DNA of 64,000 nucleotides from Serpentinimonas maccroryi. GTDB taxonomy: Bacteria; Pseudomonadota; Gammaproteobacteria; Burkholderiales; Burkholderiaceae_C. The translations under genes were made by a program, and so were the position numbers. The number at the start of each line of letters is the position of its first letter. Position 1 is the first letter of the stretch. The notes beneath the pieces are model-generated. The model had not been told where the DNA came from, did not search any database, and saw only the letters and a list, made by a program, of their open reading frames with translations. Where the stretch lies: NCBI RefSeq assembly GCF_000828915.1, contig NZ_AP014569.1, positions 868,001 through 932,000 of the forward strand, in the 5' to 3' direction. Of the stretch, positions 48,508 to 58,455 are shown one piece after another.

Positions 48508-49401
48508 CTATGAGCGCTTGCACCATCCAAACAACGGATGCTCCTGCAAATTGCTGCTACACCTAGCGACCCAGTGCCCGGGCAGGTCGGCAACGCTGTA
48601 TTGCGCATTGCAGCCTGGCGCCAAGGGCGCAAACACCGCGCTGCCCGAGCCGCTCATGCGCGCATCGAGCCCGTGCTTGGCCATCCAGCGCAGGCCCAGA
48701 GCGATGTCGGGGCACAGCTTGATGGCCACAGGCTGCAAATCGTTGCCTTGCAGCCCAGCCCTACAGCTTGCAGCAAAGTCTTCGATTCTAGCGCGGGGTG
48801 TATCCCTTTTCAGGGACGGGTGCGAAAAAATATCTGGGGTTGAGGCCCCGCTGGGGGGTTTGAGCACCAGGTAGCGCGCCGGCTGCAGATCGATGGGCTG
48901 CAGCGTTTCACCGATGCCTTCGACCCAGGCGTTGCGCCCGCCCAGAAAAAACGGCACGTCGGCCCCGAGTGTGAGGCCGATGCGCTGCAGGTCGGCCCCA
49001 TTCAGCCCCAAGCCCCAGAGGCGGTTGAGCGCGAGCAAGGTGCTGGCGGCGTCGGACGAGCCGCCACCCAAGCCGGCTTGCTGCGGTATCTGTTTGTCGA
49101 GCGCGATCTGTGCGCCCCACGTGCAGCCGGTGGCGCTTTGCAGCGCCCGCGCGGCGCGCAGCACCAGGTCGTTGGCTGGCAGGGCTTGCCCGGGCTTGAG
49201 GTCTGGGTTGAGGTCTGGGTTGAGGTCCAAGCGGCTGATCTGGCCGCTGCTGAGGCGCTCGAAGTGCAGGGTGTCGCACCAGTCGATGAGCATGAACACC
49301 GACTGCAGCAGGTGGTAGCCGTCGGCGCGCCGGCCCACGATGTGCAAAAACAGGTTGAGCTTGGCCGGGGCGGGCACGTCGAGCAACTGGCGCAGGGTCA
49401 T
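48508..49401 (-). CDS. ispE: 4-diphosphocytidyl-2-C-methyl-D-erythritol kinase
   Basis: A 297-residue GHMP kinase of the MEP isoprenoid pathway. VPAPAKLNLFLHIVGRRADG near 9–28 and the ATP loop PQQAGLGGGSSDAASTLLAL near 107–126 are clear, with MSGSGSAVFA near 250. An in-frame DLNPDLNPDLKPG repeat at about 59–71 comes from a tandem DNA repeat. It lies 32 bp downstream of lolB, in the order TPR–lolB–ispE–tRNA-Gln–prs. Confidence 0.96.
   Translation of the reverse strand: MTLRQLLDVPAPAKLNLFLHIVGRRADGYHLLQSVFMLIDWCDTLHFERLSSGQISRLDLNPDLNPDLKPGQALPANDLVLRAARALQSATGCTWGAQIALDKQIPQQAGLGGGSSDAASTLLALNRLWGLGLNGADLQRIGLTLGADVPFFLGGRNAWVEGIGETLQPIDLQPARYLVLKPPSGASTPDIFSHPSLKRDTPRARIEDFAASCRAGLQGNDLQPVAIKLCPDIALGLRWMAKHGLDARMSGSGSAVFAPLAPGCNAQYSVADLPGHWVARCSSNLQEHPLFGWCKRS
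49196..49227 (-). repeat. 12-bp tandem repeat inside ispE
   Basis: TTGAGGTCTGGG is repeated 2.7 times (49196–49207, 49208–49219, then TTGAGGTC). It encodes an Asp-Leu-Asn-Pro repeat in a surface region of IspE. Length change would stay in frame. Confidence 0.75.
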
Positions 49402-49433
49402 GGGGAGGCAGATGGTGAGTCAGAGGCTGAGTC

Positions 49434-50018
49434 TCAATGCAGGATCAAGCGCAGCTCGACCGCCGGCGTGGGCAGCCAGCGCCGCGCCTGCAGGCGGCCT
49501 TGGGCGTGGCGCGACAGATCGGCCTGCCAGCCTTCGATCTGGGCCTGCTGCCCGCGCAGCCAAGCAAACAGGGCCGGCAGCGGCAGCGCGACACCGGTCA
49601 GGGCGGCGCTGAGCTCGTCCATGTGGGCATAGACGCTGCTGCGCCCGTTGTGCAGCAGCAGCGCCTGCTGGGCATCCCATTGGGCGTGCGCCAGCCTTTG
49701 CCCTAGGGGGCTGGATAGGCTGAGGCTGCCGCTGTCGGCGTTGCCCCAGAGCTCAAAGTTGGCGCTGAAGTGCTGCACGGGGTCGGTTTCGATGGTCAGC
49801 GCCAAGCGTCCGCTCCAGTGGCTGCGCTCGGGTTCGGGCTTGGGCACGACCTCGGCACCGGGTTTGGCCTGCATGGTGCTTAGGGGTTCCTGCGTGGGCA
49901 GCTCTTTGCTGGGCGGCTCTTGATTGGCTGGGCGCAGGGGCATCGGGCTGGCGCAGCCCGCGAGTGCGGTCAGCGCACCCAAACCCAGCGCAAGCACGCA
50001 CCGGCGGGATCGGTTCAT
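49434..50018 (-). CDS. lolB: Outer-membrane lipoprotein insertion factor LolB
   Basis: A 194-residue lipoprotein. A signal peptide ends in the lipobox ALAGCAS (Cys near 22), followed by a Pro/Glu-rich linker. SHWSGRLALTIETDPVQHFS near 67 and LWGNADSGSLSLSSPLGQRL near 90 are LolB-type strands of the open barrel. It accepts lipoproteins from LolA and inserts them in the outer membrane. It is weakly conserved, as is usual for LolB. Its ATG overlaps the upstream TPR gene stop as ATGA. Confidence 0.88.
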   Translation of the reverse strand: MNRSRRCVLALGLGALTALAGCASPMPLRPANQEPPSKELPTQEPLSTMQAKPGAEVVPKPEPERSHWSGRLALTIETDPVQHFSANFELWGNADSGSLSLSSPLGQRLAHAQWDAQQALLLHNGRSSVYAHMDELSAALTGVALPLPALFAWLRGQQAQIEGWQADLSRHAQGRLQARRWLPTPAVELRLILH

Positions 50019-51862
50019 GGCTGGGCCTGCAGCCGGCGCAGGGTTTGCAGCAGGGTGTTATTGTCGGGGTTGATCTCCAGCCCCAAGCGCCAAACGGCCA
50101 GCGCCTGCTCGCGCTGCCCCAGCACCCAGTGCACCTCGCCCAAGTGGGCGGCGATCTCGGCGTCGGGCAGGCGCTCGAAAGCCTTTTTCAGGAAGCGCAG
50201 CGCTTCGGCGTGGTTGCCTAGGCGGAACTCGACCCAGCCCATGCTGTCGAGGATGTAGGCGTCGTTGGGGTCAACCGCCAGCGCTTTTTCGATCAGCGAG
50301 CGCGCCTCTTGTAGGCGCAGGTTGCGGTCGGCCAGTGAGTAGCCCAAGGCGTTGTAGGCGTGGTGGTAGTCGGGATGGCGCTGCATCAGCAGGCGCAGCA
50401 TCTGCTCCATGGCCTCGTACTGGCCGGCGCGCTTGGCGGTGAGGGCTTTTTCGTAGAGCAGGTCGGGGTCGTCGGGGAATTGCTGCATCGCAAGGCCATA
50501 AATTTGCAGCGCCTGTTCGTACTGGCCGATGTCGCGCAGCAGCTGGGCTTCGGCCACCAGCTTGCGCCGCGCTTGGGCGTCGTCTAGTTCGGGTTGCTCG
50601 CGCAGCAGTTGCCGCGCCGCCTCGACTTGGCCTTGGCGCGCCAGCAGGTGCGCGCGCCGCAGTTGCAGCGCAAAACCGGCTTCCTCGGGGTTGGGAATGC
50701 GCTCGAGCCAAGCTTGGGCAGCAGCCCAATCGCGCTGCCATTCGGCCAGTTGGGCCAGGTGCAGGTAGGCTTGGGTGCGGCCACGAGCCGCCTGTTCGGC
50801 TGGCTGGCCGGGGGCCAGTTCGAGGTAGCGCAGCAGGGCCGTGCGGGCCGGGCCGGGCCGGCGCGAATTGGTCTGCAAGATGCCTTGCAGCAGCCAAGCC
50901 GAAGCCAGGTCGGGGGCGCGCTCGGTCAGCAGGCGCAGTTCGCGCTGGGCGTCGGATACGCGCCGCAGCTCGAGCAAGCGCTGCACGTAGGCGAGGTGGA
51001 GGTCGTGGCGCTGGTCTGCCCCGGCGGCGTCGGTGCGCTCGAGGTAGGCGCGCAGCAGCGCCTCGGCCAGTACGCTTTGGTGTGGCAACAGATCCAGTGC
51101 CAAGGTGGCGCCGTGCACCGAATCGGCCTGCAGCCGCAGCGCCTGTTGCGCGGCTTGCAGCGCCGCCCGGTGGTCGCCCTGCAGCAGATCCATCCGCCCC
51201 AAGGCGGCGTGCGCGGTGGCTGCAGTGGCGGGGTCGGCCAGCGCCGCTTGCAGCGCTTCGTGCACCACACGCCGGGCGGCGACCCGGTCGCTCAAACGGC
51301 CCAGCGTGGCCGGGATGGCGCTGATGATGTCGTGGCGCCGCTCGATCGGGGCCATCTGGATCAGGCGCTGCAACACCGGGCCGATTTCGCCCGGGCGGTT
51401 GAGAGCCAGCAAGATCTGCAGCTGAAAGCGCAGCGGCTCATCGCTGCCTGGAAAGGCGCGCGACCAATCGCGGGCGGCGTTGAAGGCGGAATTGCCGGCC
51501 CGGCTTTGCAGCGCCATGTCAACCGCACGCCTGAACAGCTCCGGGCGCTGTAGGCGCACGGCGGCGTCGAGCATGAGGGAGTGCGCGCCGCCCGGGTCGC
51601 CGCGCTGGAATTTGAATTCGGCCAGCAGCAGCTGGTAGAAGGTGTCGGCATCGAGCGCGGTGGGCGGGCCGGGAAACTGCAGCTCGAGCGCGGGCGCGCT
51701 CGGCTGGCTGGCCGGTTGCGTGGCCGGTTGCGCAGCCGCCGGGCCGTGCCCTAGGCCGAGCAGCAGGGCCGCCAAAACGGCGATCCAGCCAAATCGCCGT
51801 CGGATGGCCTTGCCCACAAAGGCGGCGGCAGTAGCAGAAGCAGGGGTAAAGGCCAAGCGCAT
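50015..51862 (-). CDS. Exported tetratricopeptide-repeat protein
   Basis: A 615-residue protein. A signal peptide covers about residues 1–45 (RRRFGWIAVLAALLLGLGHG then AAAQP). The rest is helical with TPR-like pairs along its length; the clearest are near the C-terminus (ALTAKRAGQYEAMEQMLRLL, GYSLADRNLRLQEARSLIEK, YILDSMGWVEFRLGNHAEAL, GEVHWVLGQREQALAVWRLG). It lies directly upstream of lolB with an ATGA overlap, a conserved betaproteobacterial pair, so a role in outer-membrane or lipoprotein biogenesis is likely. ATG 51862 is chosen over a longer frame because it places the signal peptide correctly. Confidence 0.9.
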   Translation of the reverse strand: MRLAFTPASATAAAFVGKAIRRRFGWIAVLAALLLGLGHGPAAAQPATQPASQPSAPALELQFPGPPTALDADTFYQLLLAEFKFQRGDPGGAHSLMLDAAVRLQRPELFRRAVDMALQSRAGNSAFNAARDWSRAFPGSDEPLRFQLQILLALNRPGEIGPVLQRLIQMAPIERRHDIISAIPATLGRLSDRVAARRVVHEALQAALADPATAATAHAALGRMDLLQGDHRAALQAAQQALRLQADSVHGATLALDLLPHQSVLAEALLRAYLERTDAAGADQRHDLHLAYVQRLLELRRVSDAQRELRLLTERAPDLASAWLLQGILQTNSRRPGPARTALLRYLELAPGQPAEQAARGRTQAYLHLAQLAEWQRDWAAAQAWLERIPNPEEAGFALQLRRAHLLARQGQVEAARQLLREQPELDDAQARRKLVAEAQLLRDIGQYEQALQIYGLAMQQFPDDPDLLYEKALTAKRAGQYEAMEQMLRLLMQRHPDYHHAYNALGYSLADRNLRLQEARSLIEKALAVDPNDAYILDSMGWVEFRLGNHAEALRFLKKAFERLPDAEIAAHLGEVHWVLGQREQALAVWRLGLEINPDNNTLLQTLRRLQAQP

Positions 51863-51983
51863 GATCCCATGATAATTGATGCGCTGGCGCCCAGCGTCGC
51901 TGGGTGGCAATTCTGCAGCCCGGCCGCAACAGCTGTCATTTGTGTTGGATGGATGCCATCCCTAACTTGCCCGAACTTGCACC

Positions 51984-52799
51984 ATGCCCGAACTGCCTGA
52001 AGTCGAAACCACGCGCCTGAGCATTGCCGAGCGGCTGCAGGGCGCCCGCATCGAGCGCATCGAGGTGGGCAAGGCGCTGCGATGGCCGCTTGGGGTGGCG
52101 CCCGAGGCGCTGCTGCAACGGTGCGTGCGCGGTGTGCGGCGGCGCGGCAAGTACCTGTTGCTCGATCTGGACCACGGTTTGCTGCTCGTGCACTTAGGGA
52201 TGTCGGGCAGCCTGCGTCTGGCCGCGGCTATGCCGCCCCGAGGTCCGCACGACCATTTCGATTTGCACACCAGCCTGGGCGTGCTGCGCCTGCACGACCC
52301 GCGCCGCTTCGGGGCGGTGGTCTACGCCGAGGGTGAATCCGACCCGGTGGCGCGCAAGCTCTTGGGCAAGCTCGGGGTGGAGCCGCTCTCGGGGGCCTTT
52401 GAGCCCGAGGCCTTTTATGCCGCCTTGCGCCAGCGCCGCGCCAGCATCAAACAGGTGCTGCTGGCGGGCGCGGTGGTGGTGGGGGTCGGCAACATCTACG
52501 CTTGCGAGGCGCTGTTTGTGGCGGGCATCCGACCCACGGCGGTGGCGGCGCGCCTGAGCCGCGCGCGGGTGCAGCGGCTGCATGCCGCGATCGTGCAGGT
52601 GCTGCAACAGGCGCTGCAAGCCGGTGGCAGCAGCTTGCGCAACTACTCCAACGCCGACGGGCAGAGTGGCCACTTTCAACTGCAAACCCAAGTGTATGAC
52701 CGCGCCGGGGAACCGTGCCGGGCCTGTGGCCGCCCGATCCGGCTGCTGCGCCAGGCCCAGCGCTCGAGCTATTACTGCGCGCAGTGTCAAAAAGCCTGA
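51984..52799 (+). CDS. mutM: Formamidopyrimidine-DNA glycosylase
   Basis: A 271-residue base-excision enzyme removing 8-oxoguanine and FaPy. The N-terminal [10 protein letters not shown] provides Pro1 (after Met removal) and Glu2; the lysine in [12 protein letters not shown] near 55 and H2TH region [16 protein letters not shown] near 167 follow. The zinc finger is [20 protein letters not shown] with CAQCQ, a C-x2-C-x16-C-x2-C pattern at 243–266. It is divergent from the TPR–lolB operon, and mutY, its partner in the GO system, lies 2 kb downstream. Confidence 0.97.
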   Translation: MPELPEVETTRLSIAERLQGARIERIEVGKALRWPLGVAPEALLQRCVRGVRRRGKYLLLDLDHGLLLVHLGMSGSLRLAAAMPPRGPHDHFDLHTSLGVLRLHDPRRFGAVVYAEGESDPVARKLLGKLGVEPLSGAFEPEAFYAALRQRRASIKQVLLAGAVVVGVGNIYACEALFVAGIRPTAVAARLSRARVQRLHAAIVQVLQQALQAGGSSLRNYSNADGQSGHFQLQTQVYDRAGEPCRACGRPIRLLRQAQRSSYYCAQCQKA

Positions 52800-52836
52800 G
52801 CCTTCCAACGCAGATCAGCCGCTGCAGTGCCGCCAG

Positions 52837-52845
52837 TGCTATATT
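52837..52845 (+). promoter_or_regulatory. Extended -10 just before the dynamin-like gene
   Basis: TG-C-TATATT (52837–52845) ends 7 bp before ATG 52853. No Shine-Dalgarno lies in the intervening C-rich stretch, so the message may be leaderless. Confidence 0.5.
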
Positions 52846-52852
52846 GCCCCCC

Positions 52853-54856
52853 ATGGAATTTATCCAACAATTCGATCTCCACAGCCGGTGGCGCCAGCAG
52901 CGGGCACAAGATTTGGCCCGGCTTGGGCAGTGGCTCGCCGGCCACGAGCTGCTCGACGACGGCGCGCGCGCGCGCTTGGCCCACCTGCAGTCCCAATTTG
53001 CCAGCGACCGGGTGATGGTGGCTTTCGTGGCCGAGTTTTCACGCGGCAAGTCGGAGCTGATCAACGCTATTTTCTTTGCTGGGTACGGGCGGCGCATCAT
53101 GCCCGCCAGTGCCGGACGCACCACCATGTGTCCAACCGAACTGGGCTACGAAGCCGGGTTGCCGCCCTGCTTGCGCCTGCTGCCGATCGAGACCCGCATG
53201 CAGGCGCAATCGCTGCTCGAGTGGCGCAGCGCCCCCGATCAATGGCAGCGCATCGACCTCGATGTCAACCAGCCTGAGCAACTCGCGCAAGCCATCGAAC
53301 AGGTGGCGCAGACGCTGCGGGTATCGGTCGAACAGGCGCGAGCGCTCGGTTTTTGGCACGAGGACAACCCCCAGGACAACCCGGCGCCCGGCCCCGATGG
53401 GCTGGTGGAGGTGCCGCGCTGGCGCCACGCCCTCATCAACATGGCGCACCCCTTGCTCAAGCAGGGTTTGGTGATCGTCGATACGCCGGGCCTGAACGCG
53501 ATCGGTACCGAGCCCGAGCTCACGGTCGGTATGCTGCCCCAGGCGCATGCCGTGGTGTTTATTTTGGCGGCCGACGCGGGGGTGAGCAAGTCCGATCTGG
53601 CGATCTGGCGCGAACACCTAGCACCCACAGCCGAGCGCGGCGAGTCGCGGCTGGTGGTGCTCAACAAAATCGATGTGCTCTGGGACGAGTTGAGCAGCCC
53701 GCAAGCCGTCGAGGCGCAGATCGAGCGCCAGCGCCTGCACAGCGCCGAGGTGCTCGGTCTGCAAGGGCGTCAGGTGTTTGCGGTATCGGCCCACAAAGGC
53801 CTGCTGGCCAAGGTGCGCCAAGATGCCCAGCTGCTGCAGCAAAGCCGCTTGCCCGAGCTCGAGCGGGCCTTGGCTGATGACGTGCTGGGACAACGGCGGC
53901 GCCTGTTGCAATCAACTTTGCAGCAGGCAGTGCAGCAGTTGCGTATCGAAGTCGAGCGCCAGCTGCTGGTGCGCAGCCACGAAATCGAAGAGCAAGTGCA
54001 AGAACTGCAAGCCTTGCGTGGCAAAAACGCGACGGTGATCCGGCAGATGCGCGCCCGCATCGAGCTCGAGCAAGCCGAATTTGACCAGAGCGCACTGCGC
54101 ATACAAACTGTGCGTTCGGTGCACCTCAAGACGCTGCGGCTGCTGTTTGCCCAGCTTGGCAGTAACCAGATCAAGGCCGAAGTGGCCGAGTTTGCTCAGG
54201 CGCTCAAGCAGCCTGGAGTCAAATTGGGCGTGAAAACGATCTACAAAGACACCTTCGCGCGTTTGCGCGGCGGCATGTCCCAATCGCAGCACTGGGCCAA
54301 CGAGGTGCAGGACATGCTCTCAGGCATGTTTCGCAGCCTCAACGCCGAATATGGTTTTACTCTGCAGACACCGCAGCGGCTGGATCTGACCCGCTTTGTG
54401 CGGGAGATCGATGGCATCGAGAGTGCACACTTGCAGTATTTGGGATTGACCAATCTGCTGCGGCTCACCCAGGTTGGATTTTGCGAGCGGCTGGCCAAAG
54501 CGGTGCTGTCGAGCTTGCGCAAGCTCTATGAAGAAGCCTCGAGCGAAGCCGAAATCTGGAGCAAAACCGCAGCCTCGCAGCTCGATGGTCAGTTGCGCGA
54601 GCGCAAGCGCAATTTTGCGCGCCGCATCGAAGCCGTGCACCGCATCCAAGAGGCTGCAGGAAGCTTGGATGAGCGCATCAACGAACTGCTGGCCCGCCAA
54701 GCCGAGGTCGAGGCCGAGCTTGCGCGCTGGCTGCAGTTGTGCGCTGAAGCGGTTCAACCTGACGCAGACGGGGCCTCTTTAGCGTCTGACATTGCCGCGC
54801 CGGATACCCCTTTGGTGCCACTGGCCGATAAAGCGTTGTCTACAGCAACAAACTAA
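52853..54856 (+). CDS. Dynamin-like GTPase
   Basis: A 667-residue large GTPase. G1 is VAEFSRGKSELINAI near 60–74; the leading Gly of GxxxxGKS is Ala here. G2 TT is in AGRTTMCPTEL near 86, G3 is DTPGLN near 212, and G4 is NKID near 274. After the G domain, long helical segments with coiled-coil character run from about 340 to the end, as in bacterial dynamin-like proteins that act on membranes. The C-terminus carries an acidic Asp/Ala tail. It lies between mutM and mutY with its own promoter. The function is unknown. Confidence 0.85.
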   Translation: MEFIQQFDLHSRWRQQRAQDLARLGQWLAGHELLDDGARARLAHLQSQFASDRVMVAFVAEFSRGKSELINAIFFAGYGRRIMPASAGRTTMCPTELGYEAGLPPCLRLLPIETRMQAQSLLEWRSAPDQWQRIDLDVNQPEQLAQAIEQVAQTLRVSVEQARALGFWHEDNPQDNPAPGPDGLVEVPRWRHALINMAHPLLKQGLVIVDTPGLNAIGTEPELTVGMLPQAHAVVFILAADAGVSKSDLAIWREHLAPTAERGESRLVVLNKIDVLWDELSSPQAVEAQIERQRLHSAEVLGLQGRQVFAVSAHKGLLAKVRQDAQLLQQSRLPELERALADDVLGQRRRLLQSTLQQAVQQLRIEVERQLLVRSHEIEEQVQELQALRGKNATVIRQMRARIELEQAEFDQSALRIQTVRSVHLKTLRLLFAQLGSNQIKAEVAEFAQALKQPGVKLGVKTIYKDTFARLRGGMSQSQHWANEVQDMLSGMFRSLNAEYGFTLQTPQRLDLTRFVREIDGIESAHLQYLGLTNLLRLTQVGFCERLAKAVLSSLRKLYEEASSEAEIWSKTAASQLDGQLRERKRNFARRIEAVHRIQEAAGSLDERINELLARQAEVEAELARWLQLCAEAVQPDADGASLASDIAAPDTPLVPLADKALSTATN

Positions 54857-54866
54857 AGCTGCGCGG

Positions 54867-55949
54867 ATGGCGCAAGCGCTGTTTTTTGACGCGCTGGTGG
54901 CGTGGCAGCGGCGCTTGGGCCGCCACCACCTGCCGTGGCAAGGCACGCGTGATCCGTACCGGGTCTGGCTGTCGGAGATCATGCTGCAGCAAACCCAAGT
55001 GGCGACTGTGCGCCCCTACTACGAGCGCTTTGTGCAGCGCTTCCCCGACGTGCGGGCGCTGGCGCAGGCCGAGTCTGACGAGGTGCTGGCGCATTGGAGC
55101 GGGCTGGGCTACTACAGCCGGGCGCGGCACTTGCATGCCTGTGCACGACTGGTGGTGCAAGAAGGTGGGCGCTGGCCGGGCAGCGCGGCCGAGCTGCAGC
55201 GCCTGCCCGGCATCGGGGCCAGCACGGCGGCGGCGATAGCGGCCTTTTGCTTCGGCGAGCGGGTTTCCATTCTGGACGGCAACGCGAAGCGCCTGCTGGC
55301 GCGGCTGTTGGCCTTTGGGGGCGATCTGGCGCACGCGCCCACCCAGCGCACGCTGTGGCAGCAGGCCCAAGGGCTGCTGCCTGAAAATGCCAGCGCCACC
55401 GACATGGCCGCCTACACCCAGGGCCTGATGGACTTGGGGGCCCAAATCTGCACCCGCAGCAAGCCGCGCTGCCCCGAATGCCCGGTGGCCGCGCTGTGCC
55501 TAGGGTTGGCGCAGCAGCGCGTGGCCGAGCTGCCGCACAAGTCGCGCCGCAGCCCGCGCCGGCTCGAGGACTGGTGGCTGCTGCTGCTGCGCCGCGCCGA
55601 CGGGGCCATTTGGCTGCAGCAGCGCCCGCCGCGGGGCATCTGGGCCGGCTTGTACGCGCCGCCGGTGCTGGCCACGCAGCACGCCGCGCTGCAAGCGCCG
55701 CCCGGTGCGCGCGCGGGGCATGCGCCCACCCTGCATCCGGTCATCTCGCACAGCCTGACGCACCGCGAACTGCGCCTGCACCTGGTGCAGTGGCAGTGGG
55801 CTGCGGATGCGCCTGAGCCCGTATGGGGGCCGGGGCGCTGGCTGCTGTCGGTGGGGCAGCCGCCGGTGGCGCTGCCAGCGCCGATCCGCACTTGGCTGCT
55901 CGAACACCTGCCGCCTGCTGCCGGTGCAGGCACGGGCTTTGAAGTTTAA
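54867..55949 (+). CDS. mutY: Adenine DNA glycosylase MutY
   Basis: A 360-residue enzyme removing adenine opposite 8-oxoguanine. The catalytic Glu is in [16 protein letters not shown] near 34–49, the helix-hairpin-helix is [18 protein letters not shown] near 110, and the essential Asp is in [13 protein letters not shown] near 136. The iron-sulfur loop [17 protein letters not shown] is a C-x6-C-x2-C-x5-C motif near 195–211. The C-terminal Nudix-like domain (about 230–355) recognises 8-oxoG. It completes the GO repair system with mutM 2 kb upstream. Its end overlaps convergent rapZ by 4 bp. Confidence 0.97.
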   Translation: MAQALFFDALVAWQRRLGRHHLPWQGTRDPYRVWLSEIMLQQTQVATVRPYYERFVQRFPDVRALAQAESDEVLAHWSGLGYYSRARHLHACARLVVQEGGRWPGSAAELQRLPGIGASTAAAIAAFCFGERVSILDGNAKRLLARLLAFGGDLAHAPTQRTLWQQAQGLLPENASATDMAAYTQGLMDLGAQICTRSKPRCPECPVAALCLGLAQQRVAELPHKSRRSPRRLEDWWLLLLRRADGAIWLQQRPPRGIWAGLYAPPVLATQHAALQAPPGARAGHAPTLHPVISHSLTHRELRLHLVQWQWAADAPEPVWGPGRWLLSVGQPPVALPAPIRTWLLEHLPPAAGAGTGFEV

Positions 55950-56815
55950 GGGTGGTGCTGCAAGGCGTCGAGTTCGCGGTGCCGCACCTGCACGCTGGCC
56001 AGTTCGGCAAAGCCCTGCGCCAGGCGTTCCACCAGATACACCGAGCGGTGCTGCCCGCCGGTGCAGCCGATGGCCACCGTCACGTAGCTGCGGTGGTCGG
56101 CCTCTAGGCGCGGCAGCCAGCGCCGCAAAAACGCCTCGATCTGCTCTTGCATCGCCGCCACTTCGGCTTCAGCCTGCAAAAACTGCGCCACCGCCGGATC
56201 GCGCCCGGTCAGCAGGCGCAACTCGGGTTCGTAGTGCGGATTGGGCAGCATGCGCACGTCGAACACAAAATCGGCATCCATCGGCACGCCGCGCTTGAAG
56301 GCGAAGGACTCAAACACCAGCGTCAAGCGGGCCGGGGGCAGTTGCAGCAGCGCCTTGACCGTGCTGCGCAGGTGCGCGGCCTTGAGTTGGCTGGTGTCGA
56401 GCACCTGGGCCTGCTCGCGCAGGTCGCTGAGCAGCTCGCGCTCGAGCTCGATGGCATCGGCCAAGGCGCGACGCTGGTCGCTGCTGCCCTTGAGCGAGAG
56501 CGGGTGCAGGCGCCGGGTTTCGGAGAAGCGGCGCACCAAGGTTTCGGTGCTGGTGTCGAGAAACAGCACGGTGAGCGGCAGGCCACGGGCGCGCAGCTGG
56601 CGCAGCCGCAAGGGCAGGGTGGGCAGCGCGCGGGCGCTGCGCACGTCGATGGCCACCGCCACGCGCTCGGTGGCTTCGGCCTGCTGCAAGGCGACCAGCG
56701 GCTCCAGCAGATCGGGCGGCAGGTTGTCCACGCAGTAAAAACCGGCGTCTTCGAGCGCGTGCAGGGCCACCGACTTGCCCGAACCCGACATGCCGGTGAT
56801 CAGGACGAGTTGCAC
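55946..56815 (-). CDS. rapZ: RNase adapter protein RapZ
   Basis: A 289-residue P-loop protein. Walker A is [20 protein letters not shown] near 6–25, and [11 protein letters not shown] near 33 follows. The C-terminal part has [20 protein letters not shown] near 186 and [17 protein letters not shown] near 253, matching the RapZ C-domain that binds sRNAs such as GlmZ in enterobacteria and guides RNase E. Neighbours here are recN and nadK, not the ptsN–hprK genes seen elsewhere. It overlaps recN by 16 bp and mutY by 4 bp. Confidence 0.96.
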   Translation of the reverse strand: MQLVLITGMSGSGKSVALHALEDAGFYCVDNLPPDLLEPLVALQQAEATERVAVAIDVRSARALPTLPLRLRQLRARGLPLTVLFLDTSTETLVRRFSETRRLHPLSLKGSSDQRRALADAIELERELLSDLREQAQVLDTSQLKAAHLRSTVKALLQLPPARLTLVFESFAFKRGVPMDADFVFDVRMLPNPHYEPELRLLTGRDPAVAQFLQAEAEVAAMQEQIEAFLRRWLPRLEADHRSYVTVAIGCTGGQHRSVYLVERLAQGFAELASVQVRHRELDALQHHP

Positions 56816-58455
56816 AACAGCTCCTGAGCGTGCGCCAAGGTGGTGTCGGTGAGCTGCTGGCCGCCGAGCATGCGCGCCACTTCGGCCACCCGCTGCGCAC
56901 CGTCCAGGGGCTCGATCTGGCTGCTGCTGCCGTGCGCGTCTTGCCCTTTGCTCACGCGCAGGTGCTGGTGCGCGCAGGCCGCCACTTGCGCCAGATGGGT
57001 CACGGCCAGCACCTGCCGATCGCTCCCCAAGCGGCGCATGAGCTGGCCCACGGTGTGCGCCACCGCGCCGCCGATGCCGCTGTCCACTTCATCAAAGATC
57101 AGCGTCGGGGCGCTGCCGACCTCGCTGGTGCAGACCGAGATCGCCAGCGCGATGCGCGACAACTCGCCCCCAGAGGCCACTTTGCCCACCGGGCGCGGGG
57201 TGCCGCCGGGGTGCGCAGCCACCAAAAACTCGACCTGATCCAGGCCGTGCGCCTGCGGCTCGGGCAGGGCCGTCAGCCGCACCTCGAAGCGCCCACCGGC
57301 CATCCCCAAGCCCTGCATGGCCTGCGTGATGGCGAGCCCAAGCCGTGACCCGGCCTCTAGGCGCAAGCTGCTCAGGCGCTCGGCCTCGGCGCGAAAGCGC
57401 GCTTGCGCTTGGTGTTCGGCCTGCTCCAGCGCTGCCAGATCGGCGCTGCGTTCGAGCTCGGCCAGCGTCTGGCGGCAGGCTTGCAGCCGCTCGGCCAGCG
57501 CCTGCGGCTCGCAGCGCAAGCGCCGTGCCAGCGCCAGCCACAGACCCAGGCGCTGGTCCAGCGCCTGCAACGCCGCCGGGTCGAGCTCGCTGCGCTGAGC
57601 GTGCTGCTGCAGGTCGTGGCAGGCGTCATCGACTTGCGCCAGCGCGCTGCTCAGCAGCTCGGCCAGCCCCTGGTAGCGCGGCTCCACGTGTTGCTGCGCT
57701 TGCAACGCCTGCGCGGCGCGGTAGAGCAGGGTGCGGGCACTGGCTTCGTCTTCGCTCAGGCAGTGCAGCGCCGTTTGCGCCGCCTCCAGCAGTGCTTGCG
57801 CGTGCGCCAGCCGCCCGTGCTGCAAGTTGAGGTCTTCCCATTCGCCGGGCAACGGGGCCAGGCGCTCGAGCTCGGTGAGTTGCCATTGCAGGCGTTCGCG
57901 CTCTTGTTGCAGCTGGCTTTGCTGCGTGCGCGCCTGCTCTAGGCTGCGCTGCGCGGCGCGCCAGTCGCTCCAGAGCTGGCGCAAGGCGCGTGCGTCGATG
58001 CGCGCGTAGTCGTCGAGCAGCTGGCGCACGGCTTCGGGCCGCGTCAGGCTCTGCCAGGCGTGTTGGCCGTGGATGTCGAGCAGCAGCTCGCCCAGCTCGC
58101 GCAACTGGGTCGCGCTGGCGGTGCTGCCGTTGATCCAGGCGCGGCTGCGGCCTTGGGTGTCGAGCTGGCGCTTGAGCCGCAAGGGCTCGCCCGGCTCGCC
58201 CTCGAAGCCCTGCTCGGCCAGCCACTCGCGGGCCGCCGCCGTGGGCTCGAATTCGGCCACCACCTCGGTGCGCGCCGCGCCCTCGCGCACCACGGCGGCG
58301 TCGGCGCGCGCGCCCAGCGCCAGCTGCAGGGCGTCGATGAGGATCGACTTGCCGGCCCCGGTCTCGCCGGTGAGCACGGTAAAGCCTCGGTTCAAATCCA
58401 GTTCCAGTTCGCGCACGATCACGAAATCGCGCAGCGCCATGCGTTGCCAGCTCAA
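56800..58455 (-). CDS. recN: DNA repair protein RecN
   Basis: A 551-residue SMC-like ATPase in double-strand-break repair. Walker A is [20 protein letters not shown] near 27–46, long coiled-coil arms cover about 150–350, the ABC signature [12 protein letters not shown] near 421–432, and Walker B is [12 protein letters not shown] near 451–462. It overlaps rapZ by 16 bp and shares an ATGA with nadK, so nadK–recN–rapZ is one operon. Confidence 0.96.
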   Translation of the reverse strand: MSWQRMALRDFVIVRELELDLNRGFTVLTGETGAGKSILIDALQLALGARADAAVVREGAARTEVVAEFEPTAAAREWLAEQGFEGEPGEPLRLKRQLDTQGRSRAWINGSTASATQLRELGELLLDIHGQHAWQSLTRPEAVRQLLDDYARIDARALRQLWSDWRAAQRSLEQARTQQSQLQQERERLQWQLTELERLAPLPGEWEDLNLQHGRLAHAQALLEAAQTALHCLSEDEASARTLLYRAAQALQAQQHVEPRYQGLAELLSSALAQVDDACHDLQQHAQRSELDPAALQALDQRLGLWLALARRLRCEPQALAERLQACRQTLAELERSADLAALEQAEHQAQARFRAEAERLSSLRLEAGSRLGLAITQAMQGLGMAGGRFEVRLTALPEPQAHGLDQVEFLVAAHPGGTPRPVGKVASGGELSRIALAISVCTSEVGSAPTLIFDEVDSGIGGAVAHTVGQLMRRLGSDRQVLAVTHLAQVAACAHQHLRVSKGQDAHGSSSQIEPLDGAQRVAEVARMLGGQQLTDTTLAHAQELLCNSS

